A stretch of 8,020 bases of DNA. Origin: Candidatus Colimonas fimequi (GTDB lineage: Bacteria > Bacillota > Clostridia > Peptostreptococcales > Anaerovoracaceae). Under the pieces are notes generated by a model. The model was not told where the DNA came from, ran no database searches, and worked only from the letters and a program-made list of their open reading frames with translations. Position 1 is the first letter of the stretch; the number at the start of each line of letters is the position of its first letter. Shown here one piece after another: positions 1 to 4,790 of the stretch. A program made the position numbers and the translations under genes. The stretch spans positions 1-8,020 of the forward strand of contig JAGHTQ010000214.1 in NCBI GenBank assembly GCA_018065295.1, given 5' to 3'.

Positions 1-633
1 CGCACATCAGACGATATGAAGGCGTGCTTCAATGAACTGATTGAGAAGGGCGAGACTCGTCCTGTATTCATCACAGGCCACGTGCCACTTCATTTCACAG
101 CGAGAACTTCGTCTATTCACAAGAATGGCGATAACCTTTACGCGTCAATGATCTTTGAAGCGGTCAATGAGGCGGCCCAGAATCTGGACATCGTTTACTT
201 CACCGCTCATAACCATTCTAAGGGATGGGACTGCTACCTGGGCGGCAGCTGCATCTTTAAGAATGCGGGCGACACAATCCTGATTCCTCAGTTCGCAGGC
301 AAAGGCGGCACAACTAACAAATTCACCGAAGAAACACTTAACTTCACATATATGAACGCAGGTTATCTGGGATACTACGCTAACTGCTCCTTTGACGAAG
401 TCAAGGCGGGCAAGGCTGATAAGTACAGTGCTGCTGATGAGACGCTGACAGCGACAGTTGTGGAGATTTATCCTGATCGTATTGAACTGACAAGGTACGA
501 TGGTGAGGGCGTGCATGACTTGGGCAGTGCTGGCGCAGCAAACCCTTACAAAAATGACAAGTCACTTATTCCCGACCAATACTACTCACAGCCAGTAGCA
601 AGCCCTCAGGACATCACAAGGAAGAATCAATAG
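1..633 (+). CDS. Calcineurin-like metallophosphoesterase, C-terminal part (5' end outside window)
   Basis: The reading frame is open from base 1 to the TAG at 631-633. The first ATG (base 16) has no ribosome binding site, and the protein there is already deep inside a domain, so this is the end of a longer gene. Numbered from that ATG, GHVPLH (residues 21-26) and AHNHS (64-68) resemble the last two histidine-bearing metal-binding motifs of the calcineurin-like phosphoesterase fold; the usual GHxH appears here as AHNH. The N-terminal motifs (DxH, GDxxD, GNHD) would lie upstream and cannot be checked. After AHNH come strand-like segments ending in a polar tail. Members hydrolyse phosphomono- or diesters with two metal ions; the substrate here is unknown. 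It converges on the CHAP gene, with a terminator between. Serine codons are mixed (TCG, TCT, TCC, AGC, AGT), unlike the TCA-dominated leu genes. The family call is fairly sure, the function is not. Confidence 0.72.
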   Translation, partial: RTSDDMKACFNELIEKGETRPVFITGHVPLHFTARTSSIHKNGDNLYASMIFEAVNEAAQNLDIVYFTAHNHSKGWDCYLGGSCIFKNAGDTILIPQFAGKGGTTNKFTEETLNFTYMNAGYLGYYANCSFDEVKAGKADKYSAADETLTATVVEIYPDRIELTRYDGEGVHDLGSAGAANPYKNDKSLIPDQYYSQPVASPQDITRKNQ

Positions 634-677
634 AAGACAATGGGATGAGATGCAGGCGATAATTAACGAATAAAAAT

Positions 678-702
678 AGAGGACGGAAATCCGTCCTCTT
701 TT
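678..702. terminator. Bidirectional intrinsic terminator between convergent genes
   Basis: GAGGACGG (679-686) and CCGTCCTC (691-698) form a perfect 8-bp stem around an AAAT loop, extended by A678-T699. TTTT follows on the plus strand, and the A-rich stretch 672-678 supplies a U-rich tail on the minus strand. It sits 45 nt after the phosphoesterase stop and just past the CHAP stop, so it can end both transcripts. Confidence 0.85.
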
Positions 703-708
703 AATTTG

Positions 709-2475
709 TTATTTAACTGCTTTAGCATACCAAGGTAATCCGTATCCGCGGATATAACGTCCGTTTACCTTGATAACACGCTTCTGAACTCTGTCGTTGT
801 AGTTACCTTCAATTACGGTAATCTTGCCGTTGTTTACTTCAAGAACGATGCCAACGTGGTCAGGCTTGCCCTTGTTGTTGCCCTTGCCTGAGTCCTGCCA
901 ATCGTAGTAAATGATGTCGCCCTTCTTAGGAACGTATGCGTCGTTTTCAGTCCAGCGACCAAGCTTCTTCCACTTGGCAACCTGATATGCGCATGAGCAT
1001 TCCTTAGGGAAAATGCTGATCATACCAGTCTCGATAAACATAGCACTTACGTAAGTCGCGCACCACGCATCACGGAACTTCATTGTGTAGTTACGAGGCA
1101 GTGGCTTGTGTTTGTTGTAGATGCTAACGATACCCATGTGTGATGGACCGCCAACAGCTGATTCGCAGTAACCCATGTACTTGACTGCGTTATCAACCAG
1201 CACCTGACGTGGCTCTGAGTCTCCCTTAGACTGAAGGATTCGACCAGTGTTATATACAACCCAGTACTTAGTGTTAGCTGTGTAGTAGCCGTAAGTTGAA
1301 GTCTTAGTCTTGTCCTTAACGTACGCTACCGCGTAGCCAGTTCTGTATCTGATTGAGAACAGGTACTTGTTGCCGTAAGGAGTCTCGCAGATATAGAAAT
1401 ACTTCTTGCTCAGCTTAGCCTTCTTGTTCTTGAGGAACTTAGTCGCAGTACCTGTCGCAGTCACCTTGTAGATGTACTTGTTATAAACGATGTAGCCTGC
1501 ACGCTTAAGGATGGCGCCCTGACGGTACACCTTACCCTTGTAAATAGCGGACAAAGCAGTGGCCGCCGCTGTATCATAGCGAACAGTATAGAGCAGACCG
1601 TCTACAGTCTTGTAATAAGTGCCGCTCTTGTCAGGGTCCACGATGTGCTTAGTCGCGATACCATTCTCATCTATCTCCCAAAGGAACCCACCGGAAACCT
1701 TCAGTGTGCCCGGCTCAGCTGGCGCTGCCACTTCGCCGTCCTTAGTGTTAAGAGTAACACCCTTGTCACCGTAAATCAGTGTGATTACGTCGTTTCCTGT
1801 ATAAATGCTGCCAACGCCTTCTTCATCGAAGTGATAAATCATCTTCTCTTCATAAGCGCTGTTGTCTGCAGTAGGGTCCAGTGCCAGATATTCATGAGGT
1901 CTCACTGTTGGTGGCTCAGGATCAGTGATATCATCCATGTCCTCATCACCAAGTTCGCCCGGATTAGTCTCTCCGTTAGGAACTTCTTCATCCATGAGAC
2001 TCATGTCATATATTCTAGCAACCAGGATGTAAGCATCCTTGATAGGTTCGCCGTCATATGTGCCTTCCAGAATGTCGAAGCCTTCTTCATCCTGTCCTGT
2101 GATTGTCAGCTTATAGCCCATAATGATCTCTGGGTTATCCTGCTCATCACCAGATGGATTAGTAACGCCCTGGTCACCCTGACCGTCCTGTCCTTCCTGA
2201 CCGTTGCTACCTTCAGTGCCAGGATTATCAGTACCGCCTGTGTTACCTGACTGATCTTCGCCGTTCTGTCCTTCCTGACCGTTCTGATCGCTGCCGCTCT
2301 GATCGTCGCCACTCTGAGTGCCGCCAGTCTGGTCATTATCCTGACCTGACTCAACCTGAGTTCCAGCACCAGCATCAGGCGTCTCTTCTGCGAAGCCTAT
2401 GCTGGCAGTGCTGAACACCATGCTAGCTGCAAGTGTCAGTGAAACTACTATGTTTAATAAAGATTTTCTCTTCAT
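709..2475 (-). CDS. Secreted CHAP-domain cell-wall hydrolase with low-complexity linker and aromatic repeats
   Basis: This is a 588-residue exported protein. Residues 1-29 are a signal peptide (MKRK, a hydrophobic core, then GFA with likely cleavage after Ala29). Residues 30-117 are a Gly/Asp/Gln/Asn/Glu/Ser linker. Residues about 118-260 are acidic and unassigned. Residues about 260-420 are Tyr-rich with loosely repeated units of roughly 30-40 residues, possibly a wall- or surface-binding module. Residues about 424-588 are a CHAP domain: Cys472 (DAWCATYVSAMF), His540 (DHVGIV) and Glu556/Asn558 (IEGN) fit its catalytic residues. CHAP enzymes cut peptidoglycan as amidases or endopeptidases; which bond is cut here cannot be read. 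The start at 2475 is chosen because it begins directly at the signal peptide and follows an AGGA. The ATG at 2529 would add 18 residues and overlap the end of aspS. The gene lies 19 nt after aspS, so cotranscription is likely. Confidence 0.85.
   Translation of the reverse strand: MKRKSLLNIVVSLTLAASMVFSTASIGFAEETPDAGAGTQVESGQDNDQTGGTQSGDDQSGSDQNGQEGQNGEDQSGNTGGTDNPGTEGSNGQEGQDGQGDQGVTNPSGDEQDNPEIIMGYKLTITGQDEEGFDILEGTYDGEPIKDAYILVARIYDMSLMDEEVPNGETNPGELGDEDMDDITDPEPPTVRPHEYLALDPTADNSAYEEKMIYHFDEEGVGSIYTGNDVITLIYGDKGVTLNTKDGEVAAPAEPGTLKVSGGFLWEIDENGIATKHIVDPDKSGTYYKTVDGLLYTVRYDTAAATALSAIYKGKVYRQGAILKRAGYIVYNKYIYKVTATGTATKFLKNKKAKLSKKYFYICETPYGNKYLFSIRYRTGYAVAYVKDKTKTSTYGYYTANTKYWVVYNTGRILQSKGDSEPRQVLVDNAVKYMGYCESAVGGPSHMGIVSIYNKHKPLPRNYTMKFRDAWCATYVSAMFIETGMISIFPKECSCAYQVAKWKKLGRWTENDAYVPKKGDIIYYDWQDSGKGNNKGKPDHVGIVLEVNNGKITVIEGNYNDRVQKRVIKVNGRYIRGYGLPWYAKAVK
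2125..2388 (-). repeat. Low-complexity Gly/Asp/Gln/Asn linker with degenerate repeats
   Basis: This stretch encodes residues 30-117 of the CHAP protein. Units such as NGQEGQ, NGED and SGDDQSG recur. On the plus strand the 18-mer CTGTCCTTCCTGACCGTT occurs identically at 2188-2205 and 2266-2283, 78 nt apart, each encoding NGQEGQ. Such tracts can change length by slippage. The protein segment is probably disordered and spans the wall region between the export signal and the folded domains. Confidence 0.7.
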
Positions 2476-2486
2476 CCTAATATTTA

Positions 2487-2490
2487 TCCT
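2487..2490 (-). promoter_or_regulatory. Ribosome binding site of the CHAP gene
   Basis: AGGA on the minus strand lies 11 nt before the ATG at 2475, in the 19-nt gap after the aspS stop (2495-2497). It supports the start at 2475 rather than 2529. The spacing is slightly long, so translation may partly depend on ribosomes finishing aspS. Confidence 0.5.
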
Positions 2491-2494
2491 GTTA

Positions 2495-4276
2495 TTAATC
2501 TTCCTTAACGATTGCAATGTGGATTTCATCCAGCTGCTTCTGCTCTACAGTTGAAGGAGCGCCCATCATGATATCCTGTGCATTCTTGTTCATTGGGAAT
2601 GGGATGATTTCTCTGATAGTTTCTTCGCCTGAAAGGAGCATTACCATTCTGTCAACGCCAGGAGCGATACCAGCATGTGGTGGTGCACCGTAAGTGAATG
2701 CGTTGTACATTGCAGGGAACTTAGCCTTAACTTCTTCTTCGCCCAGCTTAACAAGTTCGAATGCCTTGATCATGATTTCTGGGTTGTGGTTTCTAACAGC
2801 ACCTGATGAGAGTTCAACACCGTTGCAAACCAGGTCGTACTGGTCAGCCATGATGTCAAGTGGATCGATTTCGCCGCGTTCTGCAGCCAGCAGTACGTCC
2901 ATTCCGCCTGCAGGCATTGAGAATGGGTTGTGGCAGAATTCAAGTTCCCCTGATTCGTCGCCGATTTCATACATAGGGAAGTCAACGATCCAGCAGAATT
3001 CATACTTCTCAACGTCCATGTGACCTTCACATGCAGCGCCCAGAACCTTACGAGCTACGCCAGCAGTCTTCTGTGCAGTCTTAAGATTACCAGCAGCAAG
3101 AACTACCAGTGAACCAGGTTCAAGACCCAGCTTCTCAATGAAAGCTTCCTGCATATCAGGGTTGTTGTTGATGAACTTAGCGATGCCGCCAACGAATGCC
3201 TTGTTTTCGTCGTAACGGAGCCAGTAAGCCTTGTTCTCAGTCTGAGCTTCGATGTCAGCGCAAAGCTTGTCGATTACCTTTCTTGTCAGGTTAACGTTTG
3301 AAACTGGAACAGCCTTAACTACGTTGCCTTCGAATGGGCCGAAGCCGATGCCAGCAACTTCTTCAGTAACGTCCTTAACCAGCAGGTCGATACGAAGGTC
3401 TGGCTTATCTGTACCGTAGAGTTCCATTGATTCAAGGAATGGAATTCTTACGAATGGTGCTTCTGATGCGATGTTGTAAGTACCGTACTTAGCGAATACT
3501 GGTGGCAGAACGTCTTCGATAACGCCGAATACGTCTTCCTTAGTTGCGAATGCCATTTCCATATCCAGCTGATAGAATTCACCAGGTGATCTGTCGCCTC
3601 TAGCGTCTTCATCTCTGAAGCAAGGTGCAATCTGGAAGTACTTATCAAAACCTGAAGCCATGAGCAGCTGCTTGAACTGCTGTGGAGCCTGTGGCAGTGC
3701 GTAGAACTTGCCAGGGTGCTTACGAGCAGGTACCAGATAGTCTCTAGCGCCGTCTGGTGAAGAAGCTGTCAGGATTGGAGTTGTGATTTCCAGGAAACCG
3801 TGTTCTGTCATAGCAGCTCTCAGTGCTGATACTACGTTGCATCTGAGGATGATGTTCTGCTTAACTTCTGGGTTTCTCAGGTCTAAGTAACGATACTTGA
3901 GACGAAGAGTTTCGTCTGCTTCCTTAGATCTGTTAATTTCGAATGGCAGTTCCTGATGTGTGCATGCGCCCAGAACTTCGATGCTTGTAGGCTCAATTTC
4001 GATTTCGCCTGTAGGCATGTTAGGGTTGATGCTGCTTCTTTCACGAACTGTACCGTTTACTGAAACTGTTGTTTCCTTGTTAAGTGACTTAACAAATGCG
4101 AAGAGTTCCTCGTTCTCGATTGTGATCTGAGTCTTACCATAGAAGTCTCTCAGTACAACGAACATTAAGTTGCCGCCAACTTCTCTAGTGTTCTCGATCC
4201 AGCCTACGAGAGTTACGCTCTCGCCTATATTGTTTCTTCTCAATTCACCACAGTTATGTGTTCTTGATTGATTCAT
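2495..4276 (-). CDS. aspS: Aspartate--tRNA ligase (AspRS), bacterial type
   Basis: This cytoplasmic class II synthetase attaches aspartate to tRNA-Asp. In the 595-residue reading from the ATG at 4282, residues about 8-105 are the OB-fold anticodon-binding domain (THNCGEL, GWIENTREVGG). The catalytic core follows (LRLKYRYLDLR, SSPDGARDYLVPARKHPGKFYALPQ split across 125-200). Motif 2 starts at FRDED (222-226), the GAD insertion spans about 290-420, and motif 3 is GIAPGVDR (538-545) with its arginine at 545. Length is normal for bacterial AspRS. The start is ambiguous: AAGGAG lies 3 nt before the ATG at 4282 but 9 nt before the ATG at 4276, so the second is preferred (593 residues). Motif 2 has the form ARGDRSPGEFYQLD rather than the E. 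coli LRADRQPEFTQID, and motif 3 has APG rather than AFG. No T-box or other tRNA-sensing leader is seen upstream. It is the first gene before the CHAP gene. Confidence 0.97.
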   Translation of the reverse strand: MNQSRTHNCGELRRNNIGESVTLVGWIENTREVGGNLMFVVLRDFYGKTQITIENEELFAFVKSLNKETTVSVNGTVRERSSINPNMPTGEIEIEPTSIEVLGACTHQELPFEINRSKEADETLRLKYRYLDLRNPEVKQNIILRCNVVSALRAAMTEHGFLEITTPILTASSPDGARDYLVPARKHPGKFYALPQAPQQFKQLLMASGFDKYFQIAPCFRDEDARGDRSPGEFYQLDMEMAFATKEDVFGVIEDVLPPVFAKYGTYNIASEAPFVRIPFLESMELYGTDKPDLRIDLLVKDVTEEVAGIGFGPFEGNVVKAVPVSNVNLTRKVIDKLCADIEAQTENKAYWLRYDENKAFVGGIAKFINNNPDMQEAFIEKLGLEPGSLVVLAAGNLKTAQKTAGVARKVLGAACEGHMDVEKYEFCWIVDFPMYEIGDESGELEFCHNPFSMPAGGMDVLLAAERGEIDPLDIMADQYDLVCNGVELSSGAVRNHNPEIMIKAFELVKLGEEEVKAKFPAMYNAFTYGAPPHAGIAPGVDRMVMLLSGEETIREIIPFPMNKNAQDIMMGAPSTVEQKQLDEIHIAIVKED

Positions 4277-4285
4277 TGTCATACT

Positions 4286-4291
4286 CTCCTT
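4286..4291 (-). promoter_or_regulatory. Ribosome binding site of aspS
   Basis: AAGGAG on the minus strand has two in-frame ATG codons downstream, at 3 nt (4282) and 9 nt (4276). The 9-nt spacing is the more usual, so it favours the shorter protein starting MNQSRTHNCGEL. Confidence 0.75.
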
Positions 4292-4333
4292 AGTTAATTG
4301 TTCGCATATACATCAAGTCTATCACAATGAGGA

Positions 4334-4361
4334 GTCATAATCTAGTCCCAAACTGTGTAAA
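4334..4361 (-). promoter_or_regulatory. Candidate aspS promoter
   Basis: On the minus strand TTTACA (4361-4356) is followed after 16 nt by TATGAC (4339-4334), a five-of-six and a four-of-six match to the sigma-A boxes. This would give a leader of about 50 nt. It is the best pair I found between the two divergent genes, but it is weak and not unique enough to be firm. Confidence 0.35.
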
Positions 4362-4377
4362 ATAGCCACTTTCAAGG

Positions 4378-4406
4378 TTGACAAACCTCCCTAGCTCCTA
4401 TATATT
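4378..4406 (+). promoter_or_regulatory. Strong sigma-A type promoter of the leu operon
   Basis: A perfect -35 box TTGACA (4378-4383) is separated by exactly 17 nt from TATATT (4401-4406), one mismatch from TATAAT. The transcript should start near 4412-4415, just ahead of the T-box leader. A near-consensus promoter suits an operon whose main control is by attenuation. A 5-bp inverted repeat, AGGTT-N4-AACCT (4375-4388), covers the -35 box. Confidence 0.85.
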
Positions 4407-4624
4407 ATTACTATGCCGAAGATTGCGAATAAATGAAGCAATCACTGGTAAATTATTAAAGATGCGATGAACGGAATAAATCTGATGAAGGCATTTACAG
4501 AGAGCGGCTGGATGGTGTGAAGCCGTATGTGGATTCAGATGTCTCACCCGGGAGCAGAAACATTTGAGGGGGCATGTGATTTCCTTTGCATAATGAGGAC
4601 GGGATGACCGAAACAGCATGCCAA

Positions 4625-4663
4625 TAAGAGTGGTACCGCGGAAGCTTATGCCTTCGTCTCTTA
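4625..4663 (+). promoter_or_regulatory. T-box antiterminator
   Basis: TAAGAG (4625-4630) pairs with CTCTTA (4658-4663). The seven-base bulge UGGUACC (4631-4637) follows, then a second helix starting GCG (4638-4640) against CGU (4655-4657). Its 3' arm shares bases 4650-4660 with the 5' arm of the terminator, so the two folds exclude each other. Binding of the free tRNA CCA end to UGGU would favour this fold. Confidence 0.88.
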
Positions 4664-4688
4664 GTATGAGGCGAAGGCTTTATTTATA
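4650..4688 (+). terminator. T-box intrinsic terminator
   Basis: GCCTTCGTCTC (4650-4660) pairs with GAGGCGAAGGC (4668-4678) to give an 11-bp stem with one G-U pair and a 7-nt loop, followed by a T-rich tail TTTATTTATA. It should form when tRNA-Leu is charged and stop transcription about 105 nt before leuA. Confidence 0.92.
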
Positions 4689-4694
4689 TAGACT

Positions 4695-4727
4695 TGCGTG
4701 TGTCAGTCCTTCAGGTCTGACATCGCA
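4695..4727 (+). promoter_or_regulatory. Second hairpin between T-box terminator and leuA, possible translational control
   Basis: TGCG (4695-4698) pairs with CGCA (4724-4727), and TGTCAG (4701-4706) with CTGACA (4717-4722). One T is bulged and G4700-T4723 is a wobble; an inner CC/GG closes a TTCA loop. No proper T run follows, so it is not a standard terminator. Its loop side contains GTCCTT (4706-4711), complementary to AAGGAC (4775-4780), which includes the leuA ribosome binding site. The pairing is seen; any role is inference. Confidence 0.5.
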
Positions 4728-4774
4728 CCTATTTTCCGAAGAGTAGCCTCGAAACAGCGAAACTCACTGACAGA

Positions 4775-4779
4775 AAGGA
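4775..4779 (+). promoter_or_regulatory. Ribosome binding site of leuA
   Basis: AAGGA lies 11 nt before the ATG at 4791. This fixes the leuA start there, since the upstream in-frame GTG at 4698 sits inside a hairpin right after the T-box terminator and has no ribosome binding site. Confidence 0.75.
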
Positions 4780-4790
4780 CACGAGACAAA

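Larger units (their letters stand above)
4413..4688 (+). promoter_or_regulatory. Leucine T-box riboswitch leader (specifier CUC)
   Basis: This leader senses uncharged tRNA-Leu and controls readthrough into leuACD. Stem I is readable. Short lower helices TGC/GCA (4463-4465 with 4554-4556) and CGG/CCG (4472-4474 with 4548-4550) flank a GATGA/GGA element resembling the T-box kink-turn. ATCTGA (4480-4485) pairs with TCAGAT (4535-4540), GCAT (4491-4494) with ATGT (4527-4530), and CGGCT (4505-4509) with AGCCG (4521-4525). ACAGAGAG and the apical GATGGTGTGA match the usual AG-bulge and terminal loop. The specifier loop on the 3' side holds CTC at 4543-4545, a leucine codon, followed by A as is common. 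The conserved T-box core AGAGTGGTACCGCG is at 4627-4640; its bulge UGGU complements an ACCA acceptor end, fitting A73 of tRNA-Leu. Stem II/III details between 4560 and 4624 I could not resolve. A small hairpin GATTGC/GCAATC (4421-4443) precedes stem I. Confidence 0.95.

Noticed and set aside
1645..2250. Open frame of about 200 codons on the plus strand inside the CHAP gene
   Set aside because: It has no convincing ribosome binding site or domain and is opposite a protein with a clear signal peptide and CHAP domain.
2125..2388. Repeats here as a CRISPR array
   Set aside because: Units are short, degenerate and in frame with a coding sequence, with no regular spacer pattern.
2476..2529. Upstream ATG for the CHAP gene at 2529
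   Set aside because: It would overlap the end of aspS and place 18 polar and basic residues before a complete signal peptide. The ATG at 2475 begins exactly at that signal peptide.
4207..4223. Inverted repeat CGAGAG-TTACG-CTCTCG early in aspS
   Set aside because: It lies within coding sequence for conserved OB-fold residues, has 6-bp arms and no T run. A repeat this size is expected by chance in a window of this length.
4283..4377. A T-box or other riboswitch upstream of aspS
   Set aside because: The minus-strand leader is short and contains no T-box core, specifier structure or terminator hairpin.
4698..4790. GTG start that would lengthen leuA by 31 residues
   Set aside because: It lies in a hairpin just after the T-box terminator, has no ribosome binding site, and the added residues do not resemble LeuA. 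The ATG at 4791 has an AAGGA upstream.
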